A DNA stretch of 64,000 nt, taken from Annulohypoxylon bovei var. microspora. Its lineage: Eukaryota > Ascomycota > Sordariomycetes > Xylariales > Hypoxylaceae. This document shows, one piece after another, positions 47,270 through 58,983 of the stretch. The notes below the pieces were generated by a model, which was given only the letters and a program-made list of their open reading frames with translations, was not told where the DNA came from and did not search any database. Location of the stretch: NCBI GenBank assembly GCA_022836615.1, contig MU405220.1:186001-250000 (forward strand), written 5' to 3'. A program made the translations under genes and the position numbers. Numbering within the stretch: the stretch's first letter is position 1; each line of letters opens with the position of its first letter.

Positions 47270-50200
47270 ATGGCGACGTTCGATGATACAGCGCTGTCGA
47301 CATTGACGGCTAAAATCGAAAACAAGCTCACTGAATCTAAACAACCCCGGAGCAAGAAGGGTGAAGGCAAAAGGAAACTGGACCAAACTGTAGATTCTGT
47401 TCAGCCGCCACCTAATAAGAAGAAAAACAAGTCCGAGCCGAAAGGTCGCAAGAACGATAACAAGTCGAAAAAGGCACAGAAGCCGATTACTACTTCTAAG
47501 AAAGCCGGATCTAGTAGCCTTCTAGATGAAATTAAGGCGCTCGGTGGGGATGAGGAGGATCTAAAGTTGGTAGAAGATGTCAACTCTGAGGACGAGGAAC
47601 TTGATAACGGGAAGGGCAAGAAGAATGCGGACAAGGGTCTACGTGCTGAATTGGCCAAGTTCGCTTCTGGTCTCGGCTTTGATGACGTGAAACCAGATGA
47701 TGATATAGATGAAGTGGATGGTGTCGAAGACGACATAGATGGAGATGACGATGCATCAGTCCTAGAGACCGACGAAAAACCTATACGAGATCCGAAAAGG
47801 AAGACGGTTAGTAAGCATCTCTATAAGTTAAACCCCTGTGAAAGCTTAGCTGATTGTCGTCTAAGATATTTGAACCTCGTCCTGACTGGCATGCTGCTAG
47901 TTTGAGAACTCTACCGACACTATCTTCAGATGATATCACGCCCTATGCAGCAGCGATAGCTGAACTAAAGGCCCATGCTAAATCGACCTTAGACGAAGAT
48001 AGTGCCGCATACAGCAAGACATTATCTGCATCTTCATCGCATAAATTCATGTCCACTATCATGTCTTCAGGTACGATGTCTGATAAGGTCTCCGCCTTGA
48101 CTTTGGCTATTCAGGAATCTCCTATACATAATGTCAAGGCCCTCGATAATCTAATCGGTCTTTCGGCGAAAAGAAGTCGTGGGCAGGCCCTTGCCGCTCT
48201 TGCTGCTTTGGTAGACTTGTTTGGGCCGGGAATGATTCTGCCGTCGGATAGACGACTACGTCCCTTCTCTTCCCAGCTCGGTCTTGTCGGGACTTTGCAG
48301 AAGTACAACGTGAAGACCTGGTCTACCGGCCAAAAATTACCCGGCAAGATCACTAAAGAGCACCTGATCTCATGGATTTTCGAGGACTGGTTGAAGGAAG
48401 CTTATTTCAAGATGATCCAAAACCTGGAGGTCTGGTGCGATGACGAAGTCGAGTATGCTCGTACCAAGGCCGTTGATCTGGCGTTTGCTTTATTGCGGGA
48501 CAAACCTGAACAGGAATCCAATCTTCTACGACTCCTAGTGAATAAGCTTGGCGATCGCGATCGTAAAATTTCTTCCAGAGCTTCCTACCTAGTCCTTCAA
48601 CTACTAAATTCTCATCCTGGAATGAAACATGTGGTCATTCGCAATATCGAACAGGACATCATATTTCGACCAGGGCAGCTTATTCGAGCTAAATACTACG
48701 CCATCAACACGTTGAACCAGACTATCCTAAGCACGAAGGAACCTCAAATTGCAGATTCCCTGCTAAACATATACTTTGGTCTCTTCGTCTCCCTATTGAA
48801 GAGCGGCGAGCTCAGCCAACTTGACAGCAACCCCGATGCTCCTAAAGGGGGTAAGCGCAAATATCAGAAATCTACTTTGCCGAAGAAGCCCGATGATAAG
48901 AATCAGACTGGTGCAAGTGATCGAGAAGCTGCCGAGAAGCTTGTATCGGCGATTCTCACTGGGGTAAACCGAGCTGTGCCATTTTCACAAGCCGAACAGT
49001 CTACGTATGTCCCGTCGTCTACTTTTACTTAATGTAGTGCAATAATGCTAACCTTTAATAGGCTCGAGTCTCATCTAGATACCTTATTCCGCATCACACA
49101 TTCATCTAACTTCAATACCAGTATTCAAGCTCTCATGCTCATTCAACAAGTTGCAGCCAGCCGACATCTTGCTACAGACAGATTCTATCGGACTCTGTAC
49201 GAGTCACTATTGGACCCGCGCCTTATCACGTCTTCTAAGCAGGCCCTCTATCTGAATCTTCTGTATCGAAGCCTGAAGACTGATGTAGATGTCCGTCGGG
49301 TGAAAGCATTTGTCAAGAGGATGTTGCAAGTCTTGAACTTACACCAGCCTTCCTTCGTCTGCGGAATAATGTACCTTATAATCGACCTCTGCGTTACGTT
49401 CCCAGATTTGAAAACATTAATAAACGCGCCGGAGGAACACGACGACGAGGAAGCAGCGCCAGGTGTCGCTTCGGATGCCCCCCTTGAGACTCCCGCCGAT
49501 AGACCTGAAGATCAATCTGCGAAGGCCGAGGGTGTTTACGATGGACGAAAGAGGAATCCCGAGTACAGCAATGCGCACCGCAGCTGTCTGTGGGAGCTGG
49601 TACCGTTCCTCAGACATTATCATCCTTCCGTGGATGTTTTCGCGTCAAATCTACTCAGCGGACAGAAGACCGCGCTAAAGCCGGAGTTGGCGAATCACAC
49701 GCTCATAGCTTTCTTAGACAAATTCGTGTACCGCAACGCCAAGGCCGTCGACGTGACCAAGGGTATATCCATCATGCAGCCCGTCGCTGCGGGCGGCCAA
49801 GGCCACATCCTGCTGTCGAGCAAGGCTAAGGCCAAGGCAGCAGGAAGCTCGTTGAACTCGGCAGAGTTCTGGAACAAGAAGAGCGAGGACGTGGCCGTGG
49901 ACGACGTCTTCTTCCACGAGTACTTCGCCAGGGTAGGCAAGTCCGAACAGGCCGCGCGCAAGAAGTCGAAGAAGGACAAGGGAGCGGAGGGCGAGGACGC
50001 CGAGGAGGCTGCGGAAGACGAGATCTGGGATGCGCTCGTGGCGTCCCGTCCGGAGGTCGAGGGCGAGTCGGAGAGCGAGGACGGCTTCGATGACCTCATG
50101 AGCCTTGACGAGGATGACCAGGACTTGGAGAAGGAGATGGCGGAGCTAGATGGTGAGGACGGGTCCGAAGACGAAGACGGAGTCGAATTCTGGGATGACT

Positions 50201-50394
50201 CCGAGGATGACGAAGAAGGAGACTCGGAGCTCAAACCGGTGCCCGTCGCCGAGGGAGAGGGAGAGGGAGAGGGTGACAAGAAACCGGAGTCGGAGCGCAC
50301 GAAGAGGAAGAGGGCTCTCAAGAGCTTGCCTATGTTCGCGTCTGCGGACGACTACGCGGAAATGCTCGCCCAGGACGACGAGGAGGATGTGTAA
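47270..50394 (+). CDS. MAK21: MAK21/NOC1 ribosome biogenesis protein (CBF family)
   Basis: Nucleolar factor that with Noc2 escorts early pre-60S particles. Exons are 47270-47806, 47866-49004 and 49062-50394 (1002 residues, near the yeast length). The N terminus is lysine-rich and disordered (SKKGEGKRKLDQ; KKKNKSEPKGRK). The Noc1 helical core includes DWLKEAYFKMIQNLEVWCDD and DRDRKISSRASYLVLQLLNS. The CBF/Mak21 domain follows: ALMLIQQVAASRHLATDRFY, LLYRSLKTDVDVRRVKAF, NPEYSNAHRSCLWEL. The last 130 residues are an acidic tail with many Asp/Glu-Ser runs, ending AEMLAQDDEEDV. It is convergent with a small unknown gene, 209 bases stop to stop. Confidence 0.94.
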
Positions 50395-50603
50395 ATTAGC
50401 GGCGGACAGTCATAACCATGCACATAGAGCAGTCACGGGCGTTTTCACTCTGGCTGGGAATAGATACTTGAGAATTCAAGATACCCGATTTGGCACTAAA
50501 CATCAATTTGCTGATGCTAGGGTTTCACGTGATTTTATTCATTCGCTTCGTGCTCATTAAACTAAATAATCGTCCTAACTCATTAAATCGATAGTTGATG
50601 CGA

Positions 50604-51245
50604 TTAAGTGTCAAACCACTCCAACGGATCGTCTTTGGTGAAGATGGCGCGGTACTTCCGGTTGCCGTCGGCCTCCTCCACGTCCTCGGTGTGGATGCTG
50701 TGCAGCTTTGCGACGCCGGGCTCGTCGTGGCCGTCGCCGCCGATGAAGAGCCGGATGTCTTTTTAGATGTTAGTAACTTCTAGATTCTAACTGGGCAAAG
50801 AAGAGGTCTCGGGGGTGGGGAAAGCGTGCACGTACGGATGTAGGCCGGCCCCGAGTCCGGCATGGCCGGGATGCGCACCTTGCCGAACAGGTGCAGGCCG
50901 TACGCCGAGATGCCGACGCGGACCGACTCTAGGTCGGACGGGCCGAACGAGGTCAGGTCCGCGTCGCTGAGGGATTGCACGGCTGCGAAGTACTCCGGCT
51001 CATGTTCTAGAGCGGGTTAGTCAAGGCGAGGGAGAGGAGAAGGGGGAGGGTGTGTACTCAGGTAGGTGTGCTTCATGTGCAGAAGCGACTTCTTCAGCTC
51101 GTGCTCGACTTCGCCGAAGGCTTTGAGGGACTCCTCCTTGGGAGCGTGGGGAGGGTTTAGTTCTACGGTTTCGGCGGTAGCCTGGGTGGTTTTATTTAGC
51201 TATATATACTTGCTAATGGTGTATATAGGTAATGTTACTAACCAT
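50604..51245 (-). CDS. Uncharacterised 150-residue protein
   Basis: Exons are 51245-51243 (ATG only), 51181-51058, 51006-50836 and 50758-50604, all in phase. The first exon is the start codon alone, followed by GTTAGTAAC and a 61-nt intron ending CCCAG; the next codons read ATAETVELNPPHAP. The protein is acidic and soluble with no signal or membrane segment. Notable stretches are AFGEVEHELKKSLLHMKHTY, GISAYGLHLFGKVRIP and LFIGGDGHDEPGVAKLHSIH. The consistent exon phases and the protein-like composition make it a real gene. I do not recognise the family and offer no function. Confidence 0.7.
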
Positions 51246-52475
51246 GATAGTGAAGCGCTGATTATTGTATCCCGTTAAATTGTGTGGTATGTATTATGGG
51301 CTGAATATCGAGATTGATATCTATTAGTATGTAATAGCAGTTAGATTCCAGAGCTTCGAGACGAAGAGGTAGTTCGAGCTTCTTATGTTTATACTCCGCA
51401 TGAAAACGCGGAGATCACTCGAGCATGGTGTGACAGACTTGGCAATCTACACAAACAGGTTATCGAATCATCGGCATAGAATGCCACGGGTTTGGTAACT
51501 CGTTTGCGTCAGAAGCAGGTCGATGTTGCCAAGTGACAGGGTGCTTACGTAGCTGTGGGCTGTATTGTGCGACAGGTAGGAATAATAGAAGACAGAGAAT
51601 CAATAGAACAGATGGGGTTCACAGCTCCATTGGTTGTACGAAGTTGGCCACTAGCACGGAGGCCGCCGGGGTTCTAGATTAAACGGCAACTAAACTTAGA
51701 GGGCATCTTTTAAGGGGTACTTTCTCTTTGTTGGCTATGTCATATTCGGACAGACGTCATACCTATGTAGTGCTATAGTTAAATCTCATAAGAAACTCTG
51801 AAACATCCTTTAGATCCATTTAATAGAGTCTTTATGACGGGTGAAGGTTTCATGTCCCTTGCAGATCTCAGATGCGCCCCTCATTAAGAATCTAGCCACC
51901 CACGCAACGCTGGCATTAGCATGTCTAATTATCCGATTCTTGTTTTAAACTCCAAATCTTTGATAATGGGAATTTCTCATATCTAAAGGGTTTCCAGTGG
52001 GTGGTCAACTAATTCGTAGGAGAGTTATTCTTCTAATATCTCTTCTATTAGAGACTCTTAGTATAGGAGAGCTAGGTCTTAATTATAAATATACTGGTAT
52101 AAGTGATGTTATATGGATATTATTTCATGGACGAAAATACTTTCTATTGTTGAGTTCCAGATGATAATTGTCTTCAAGTCTATCACTCCGAACGTAGGAT
52201 CTTTCTTCCAACCAAATTGCCGAGGTACTTTCCCTTTAGGGGAATAGGCGGGTCTCCACAGCTAGCGGCTTACGGAGCGAAATTCGTTGGGAAGTCCGCA
52301 GACAAGCAGGAAAGCCTCAACAGCCCGCCGCATAACGACAAGACCGCTTCTATTCCGAACGCGGGATGTTGACGAGGGAGATTTTTAGTATCGGGATTGG
52401 TTTAATTGGTTGATAGCCAACAATCCGCGCCCTTGGTAAGGCCCCGCTACTCGGCCTTGAACCCCTATCGCGACC
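51246..52475. other. Divergent intergenic region upstream of the thioesterase
   Basis: About 1.2 kb between the start codons of the 150-residue gene and the thioesterase. AT-rich parts (52030-52140) alternate with mixed sequence. No frame over 100 codons, RNA gene or repeat is recognised. Confidence 0.5.
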
Positions 52476-53514
52476 ATGTTCGCCGCGCGATTGCGAGCCA
52501 ACGCCCACGTTGTGGCTAGGGTCGTGCGCAGCCGTCAGCTACCCGTTGACCCGAGTATAAATCTGATCCTGCACCCGACTCGGCGGCAGCTTCTGTCTTG
52601 CCGCTTTGTCAGCACATCCCCTACCGCCGGTACATATATACATTTCCCCCAAAGCGTCACCGCATCACTGCACTGCGCCGTCTAAACTAGCTAACACGAA
52701 AAGCACAAGACCCGCCCCGACCATCCTTTCTGCGTCGCGCCGCCTCCTTCCTAGCCCTCGGCTTCGCATTCACCACCCTCGGGATCGCGATGGCAGCAGC
52801 GCCGGCCGTGCCCGCCGTCAGCGAGCTGCTGAACCCGCCCACGGACGAGGAGACGCTGACCATGTTCGCGCCGGAGACCGAGCACCAGCGCGAGGTCGAG
52901 GCCTTCATCCAGAACCACCCGCTCACCCAGGAATTACGAATGAAAGAGGAGTTCTCTGAGGCCCGGCCGCACCTTAAGATACCGCCCGCCTACCGCGATT
53001 ATAACCTTACGGGCGGCACGCTGATGGGGCCCGGCCGCCTCGTCGTGCCTCCTGTTATCTTCGCCGAGCAGGGCGGCAAGTCGCTGGTCTCCATCTCGTT
53101 TCTAGGCGATGAATTGTGCGGCCACCCGGGCATTATCCACGGAGGTTTGCTTGCAACGATACTAGATGAGGGCCTAGCGAGGTGCTGCTTCGCGGCGCTG
53201 CCCCATAAGATCGGCATGACCGCCAACCTCAACATCAACTACCGCGCCCCTGCGCCCGCGGGGTCGTACGTCGTGCTCAAGGCTACTACAACGAAGGTAG
53301 AGGGGCGCAAGGCCTGGGTCGAGGGCCGCCTCGAGACTCTGGTCGGCGAGGGCGAGAAGCCATTAGTTCTTGCGGAAGCGACGGCGTTGTTTGTCATGCC
53401 GAAACAGGCTGCGGTGAGTACATATCTATAATGCTAAAGAGCAAATCTTCTTAGGAGGTCGCGACAGCTAATGCGTTTTTACAGATGATGGCGAACATAT
53501 ATCCTACGACATGA
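52476..53514 (+). CDS. Mitochondrial hotdog-fold (PaaI-type) thioesterase
   Basis: Exons are 52476-52629, 52704-53413 and 53485-53514 (297 residues). The N terminus is Arg-rich and without acid residues (MFAARLRANAHVVARVVRSR), a mitochondrial presequence, followed after the first splice by one hydrophobic segment, FLALGFAFTTLGIAM. The 4HBT/hotdog domain shows CGHPGIIHGGLLATILDEGLA, where HGG and the Asp-Glu pair are the usual active-site features, then NINYRAPAPAGSYVVLKA. It should hydrolyse an acyl-CoA; the substrate is unknown. The first acceptor is an AAAAG only about eight bases after a CTAAC branch site. Using the earlier TAG instead puts the hotdog domain out of frame. Confidence 0.85.
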
Positions 53515-54321
53515 GCGAGCACAGACAGACGATAGATTAACGATGAATAGATTTTATTAGATCGGGATAAAAGATAGGCGTTACGCCTGCTATGGAGTTC
53601 GCTGGGTTGTGAGCCTATGCTATTTAGAACATTATACGCTATCTAGGTATTTACTTATCCCGGCCAGACTTGTAAGTCCGGGGTAAACTTGTTACTTACC
53701 TAGTCAAGCAATTCGAATTATTAGATTATTTTGATTATGATAACATTGAAGGCCTTGCTTCTTCTACACGCGTATACACGTATGGTATGATCTTGGAAGA
53801 ACACGTCAAACGCCGTAAAACGAAACATCTTGCCTCCCTCCTAATATAACTTATCCCCTGCGTATTACGCAGCTAGATGACGTAGTCTCTATCATCAACA
53901 AAATTTCAGCATACATATGGAAGAGAATGTCACCCCTAAATAACATATGTACCTAGGCAGTTAAAGAGAAAACATCAATATTCCATACACAAACTTATAC
54001 CCCTATTCTACCTGACGAAATATCGAAGTTGTAAAAGTCAATTGCCAAGTTAAGAGAGCTCCCGCGAATCGGCGGCCGATGGAAGCACGTCATCCGACCA
54101 CCGACATCCTAAACGGTAACTAACTAATACCCGCTGCGGCTAAGGCTTCGTCAGTAACTCAAAATATCTGAGCTAGAGCTTCAATAAAAGTCTCTTTTCT
54201 ATGAGAGCTTGATTATTTGTCGATTCGACTTATCTGTCTATTCTGTCTTGTCCTGTCATACCTTTCAATTATCAAAAAGCTTCACTTACGTCGAGGGAAT
54301 CTGTGTTAGAATCGGGAAAAG
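53515..54321. other. Spacer upstream of APS kinase
   Basis: About 800 bases, AT-rich at 53520-53780, with GTACCTAGG near 53950. T-runs near 54350 lie in the first intron of the next gene. No gene is seen. Confidence 0.5.
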
Positions 54322-55237
54322 ATGGCGACGTAAGCACCCTTGCCCTTTTTTTCCTTTTTTTTCCTCGACTGCTATTACCAAGCTGTCCCTCCCCCGCTAT
54401 TAATCTATCGTCCCTTGCATTCCTGATCCCTCTCAACCAGCATCTGTCTATAGATAGACCCTGCCATTGAAGGTTCTATAGAACTAAGCAATGAAAAAGC
54501 AAGATGGAACACACAAAGAGACAGTCAAACTTGATATCTAAACAACTAACACGAAGCACAGCAACATAACCTGGCACCCGTCCCTCACACGGCGCGAGCG
54601 CAACGCCAGCCGGGGGCAGAAGGGCTTCACGTTGTGGTTCACGGGGCTGTCAGCATCGGGCAAGTCGACGGTGGCGACGGCGCTGGAGCAGCACCTGCTG
54701 CACCTGGGGGTGGCGGCGTACCGGCTGGACGGGGACAACGTGCGGTTCGGGCTGAACAAGGACCTGGGGTTCAGCGACGCCGACCGCCAGGAGAACATCC
54801 GGCGCATCGGCGAGGTCGCGAAGCTGTTCGCCGACTCCGCCACCGTCGCCATCACCTCCTTCATCTCGCCCTTCCGCGCCGACCGCCAGCTGGCGCGCGA
54901 CCTGCACACCGCCGCTAGCCAGGGCGGGGACGACCCCATCCCCTTCGTCGAGGTCTACGTCGACATCCCCATCGCCGTCGCCGAGCAGCGCGACCCCAAG
55001 GGCCTGTACAAGAAGGCGCGGGCCGGCGAGATCAAGGAGTTCACGGGTATTAGTAGCCCGTACGAGGCGCCCGAGAGCCCGGAGATCGTGATCAAGACCC
55101 ACGAGAGCTCGGTCGAGGAGTGCGTCGCGCAGATCGTGAGGTGGCTTGAGGAGAAGGAGCTGATCCCTACTCATACCCTGACTGCTACTGCGGCCGATGC
55201 TGCTGGTCAGTCTGGAAACGCTGCTCTTGCTTCGTAA
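54322..55237 (+). CDS. MET14: Adenylylsulfate (APS) kinase
   Basis: It phosphorylates APS to PAPS in sulfate assimilation. The first exon is 54322-54329 (ATG GCG AC). A 232-nt intron, the longest I infer in this window, joins it to 54562-55237, giving MATNITWHPSLTRRERNASR and 227 residues. The P-loop is GLSASGKST, the sugar/adenosine-binding DGDNVRFGLNKDLGFS follows, and the lid region includes ISPFRADRQLAR and DPKGLYKKARAGEIKEFTGI. The second exon is almost all G/C at third positions, unlike the flanking DNA, which opens a 174-codon reverse-strand frame that is not a gene. It is convergent with VMA5. Confidence 0.96.
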
Positions 55238-55522
55238 GTAGCTTAGTTAGTAGAGAGAAAAGGAAACAGGAAACAGGGGTGTTTGGATAAGATGGGCGTG
55301 GATACGTCAATTCACCAAAAAGGAATTAGGCTACAACGTATAGACAAGTTGAGGCGCGACATGTACGGTAGACCCTTGAATAGACTTGTCGTCTCCAAAG
55401 AAATGTACACAGAAAATTCCATGTTTGATGTGACAACCGAAGCCCCTTTTGAGGGGGATGCTAGCCATGACATTTGTCCGCCCGCGAAACGCCATCCTGA
55501 TAAATTAGCAGCTGCGTGCCGT

Positions 55523-56980
55523 CTATAGTTCGAACTCGTAGTATACGTAAGCCGTGTACTCGTTACCCTCCCCCCCGTGTCCTAGACCGGCTGCTGCCAT
55601 TTCCGACGTCAACGCTGCGTCATCTTTTGTGATCCTTCCTCGCTTATCTCTCCCGAACGCATTTCCGCCCAGGTACGAATAGGACGAGTCCAGCGCCGAT
55701 TTCACCTCCTTTGCCAGCTTCGCGTTTGTCTATCATAGGTGTTAGTATAGGTCGGAGTAATCTAGAGAAACATAGCGGTGCGCCTACCAGGACGAGAGCA
55801 GACACAAATTCTAACGGCAGACCGTAACGCAGCACGGATTCCACAAAGACGCGGAGAGCCATGACATGCGCCCATATCATGACGCTCTCGCTCCATCCCG
55901 TACGAGTCAGCCGCAGAGCTTCACCCCAGACCTTCTTCTCTTCTCGCATGACACGGTCTATTTCCTTTTGCTCTTCCTCCCTGCCACCCTCGACGTACTT
56001 ATACTGACGGGGCGTCCACTTCTGCTCTCTGCACTTCTGTTGAAACTCGGCACCGTGCTTCTTAAACGTGGTGACGGCGAACAGGATGAACTCTTCATCT
56101 TGCGCGACCTGTATGGACGATCGAGGAACCACCATAGGCGAGATGGTTTCGTAGCTCTTAAGATAATCCTTCTTCAAATTGGTGGGGACAGCGACAAGGT
56201 GCGTTTCGAGGTATTCGGAGTCTTGTACGAGCAGGGACGGGTTGACGATCGGCGTAAGTGATTTCGTTGCGAGGTTGCCGCTAAACTCAGCGAGTAAGGT
56301 TAGTATTCGATGTGGAAGCCGGTTAGGATTGTTATAATTTTCGGGGCGTATTACGTTTGTTTTCTTTGGAGGGAAGCGAGGTTTGTCTTGACTTGGTTGT
56401 ATTGATTGAACTTGCCCTTGACATCACCGTCGATCGTGGCCAATTCCTACCGGCGCAAAGATTATTTATTAGCATATCCCGTAGTTGACACTGGGTGAAA
56501 ACTATGCTATATAATGATGCGTACCTTTTGTAGGATATCGATGAGTTCGCCAACAGGCTTGTCGGCTCTGTAACGAACTTTGTTCCAAGTAAAGCTACGA
56601 AGGTACTGATCCGTCGGCTCTAAAACCTAGTCAACACACTGTAACATTGAAAGCGCAGGGAATAAGGACGACGAACTGTCGTTAACAGTCTTTTGTTCAG
56701 ATGCCTTATCCTCGTTGCCCTCATACAATGAGCGCAAGGAATCGGCGACCTTGCTAACTACCCCCTCACAGCCGGTGTTGAGCTTTGCCAAGTCATCGGC
56801 TTGTTGGACCAATGCGTCCAAAGTTCCTATCTTAAAGTTCGGGACGGGGAATGGCACGAGGGTTCCATTTTTGGATGTAATGGTGCTCTTGAGGGAGTCG
56901 AGGGCCTCCTCCTTCTCGCCTGTGTCGAAGGTGCTGAGAGGCAGCGAAAGGAGAACGTACTTCGCCGGGGTCGGGACCAT
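55523..56980 (-). CDS. VMA5: V-type H+-ATPase subunit C
   Basis: Peripheral V1-sector subunit that links stator stalks and controls reversible assembly of the vacuolar proton pump. Exons are 56980-56687, 56626-56525, 56446-56355, 56280-55788 and 55729-55523 (395 residues, the usual length). Conserved blocks include YLRSFTWNKVRYRADKPVGE, SLTPIVNPSLLVQDSEYLET, RYGLPLEFVSALVL and the C-terminal AYVYYEFEL. The first donor is not certain: GTTAAC at 56686 is chosen because it is the only site that keeps the frame into VLEPTDQYL. Confidence 0.94.
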
Positions 56981-58983
56981 TGTGGCGGTTGGGAGCTATT
57001 TATGTTATGTTAAGACTGTCTCTTGGCTAAATAATATAGCTCAGGTGCGGCCGAGAGGAGCTAGGGTAGAGGAATCGCTAAAGCTGGGTGAGTGGGAGAG
57101 CTGGAATCGAGGAATATTGCTCAAGAAACCGAGGAGTTCGGGTTAAACTAGTCGCCAAGGTACAATATGTACCTGTTATATGGATAATATAAATCGATAG
57201 TGTATAAGTCCCTGGCGTGGGTAGAGAACGACGACGAAGAATTTTGGCGGCCTAAGTCGTCGTTGTAGGTTGTTAGATTTAGTAGAGCAGCTGCGCAGTA
57301 TGAGGCTGTTGTATGATTGGAGCTGTAGGTACAAATGCACAAGTTAACGTCAGTGTTCTTTAGTTCGACTTTAAGTGGAGTCGCTTCAACATCAAGTATA
57401 GTACTGTAGTATCAGGAAGCAGCGATGGTGAAGCAGCTTCGACATCGCTGCCTCGTTAGGCAAATACTCATATTTAATGTTTATGAACTTATGCTAATAG
57501 GTAGCGGATATACTATTATCGTATTCTTATACTAAGATGTCATACTTTAAAGATAACTACCTACCTAATAGTTAAATCCAAGTGCAAGTATACCGCAACT
57601 CTCATTCACGACTTTCTCCTATATATAGCACCCCTATAATATATGTACTATGAATAGGAATAGGTTCATGACTTTATAAATGTCATCTTCCTCATCTACA
57701 ACCAATCATCTAATTACCTACTTGGCAAGATAGGCGCATACATTTACCCCAGCCTATTCCGCATCCAACTTGCATGTAAGTTGCATCTAGACTCTTGTAA
57801 TTGACGGAGTATTTGCAACTCCTTACTTCAATGTTACTCGGGCAGCCAATTGTGTAGTAACCAGGATAGAGAATATAGGAGGGCGACTTAAAATGGAACG
57901 ATATCAAAGTCGAAGACTCGCGAGACCTCAGCTGAAATCTAAGTATGTAAAGATATGTGCCTATTGTGGGATAAGATAAGCACTTGTGTGAAATTGCCCA
58001 GGTGAGACCTCACATCGAGACAGGTAATGTTGTAAAAGATAGCGGATGTTCTATCGTTCTATCCTAGTTCAAAGTTCTAGTGCGGGACCAGGGTCACGGG
58101 CCATAAGCCACAGGTCACAGACCACTCATAGTCGATCCTGTTTATTGATTTCTCTCCATCCCTACCAGAAACAGAAGGCACCAGCCATCTTCTCTCTTCG
58201 CGACTACTCCGCTTTGGCCTGGCAAATCCAAAAATCCGCTATCCACCAATCCACCAATCCACTAAACATTCAACGAATCCACTAAATCACTAATCACATA
58301 TCTGAAGAAGTACAACCCCAAATCCTGGAGAGTCGACGTGTAAATCCAATAGCCGCCGCTGAAAGAGCACGAGAACCGTCCTAACCATTCAATACCGAAA
58401 AAAATATCATCCTCGAAACCATCTCTCCTCTCATTCTTCTCGACTACTCGAAACCCTATATCGACCTATCACCCGTTACACCATAATAAAGCGGTCAACC
58501 AGTCCTATGAAGCCCAACCACCTGTCGCCATCGACCACTTTTGACTTTGATCTGCCCTATCTGACCTTGTCCACCTTGTCTGCTGCCGCCGGCTGAAGAT
58601 CACCCATCACCCTTCCAAACTTAATCTGCAACGTATTCGTCGCCCCAACTTTCTAGTTCTATTAGTCCAGCTTTAGTCCTACCTCGAAAATAAACCACGA
58701 GATACTACTACTGAGAATCCAATCTCCCCGGCGCATTCAACCCCATTGATTACATTCATATTCCTCGGCTCGAACTGGCGTCGCATCGGCTACTCGCAAT
58801 GACGCGCTGGTAGTCCCCTAACGACCTATCCTCCGTCATCCGCGGTTGATGAGTATGGAATCCTGCCAACCGGTCCATACTCAGCTGCCAGAGTGAAGTC
58901 CCAATCTTTCCTCCGAGTCCTAGCGAACGAGATAGACTTAGACCCTATATCCTCTCTGTCATGGTCGCCACTGCTCCATCCAA
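56981..58983. other. Long divergent upstream region of VMA5 and the AT-hook gene
   Basis: About 2 kb. The VMA5 side and middle are AT-rich. The last 800 bases are pyrimidine/C-A rich and probably form a long leader of the AT-hook gene. This part holds a CCACCAATCCACCAATCCAC direct repeat near 58240 and several short upstream open frames: 58799-58813 (four codons plus stop), 58849-58896, and an ATG at 58961 that overlaps the main start in another frame. No larger gene is seen. Confidence 0.5.

Noticed and set aside
54634..55174. Long frames in other phases, including a 174-codon reverse frame over APS kinase
   Set aside because: Artefact of extreme third-position GC. The forward frame encodes an intact APS kinase.
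55283..55528. 81-codon plus frame after APS kinase
   Set aside because: Lies in the 3' region of convergent genes, shows no family resemblance, and overlaps the VMA5 stop.
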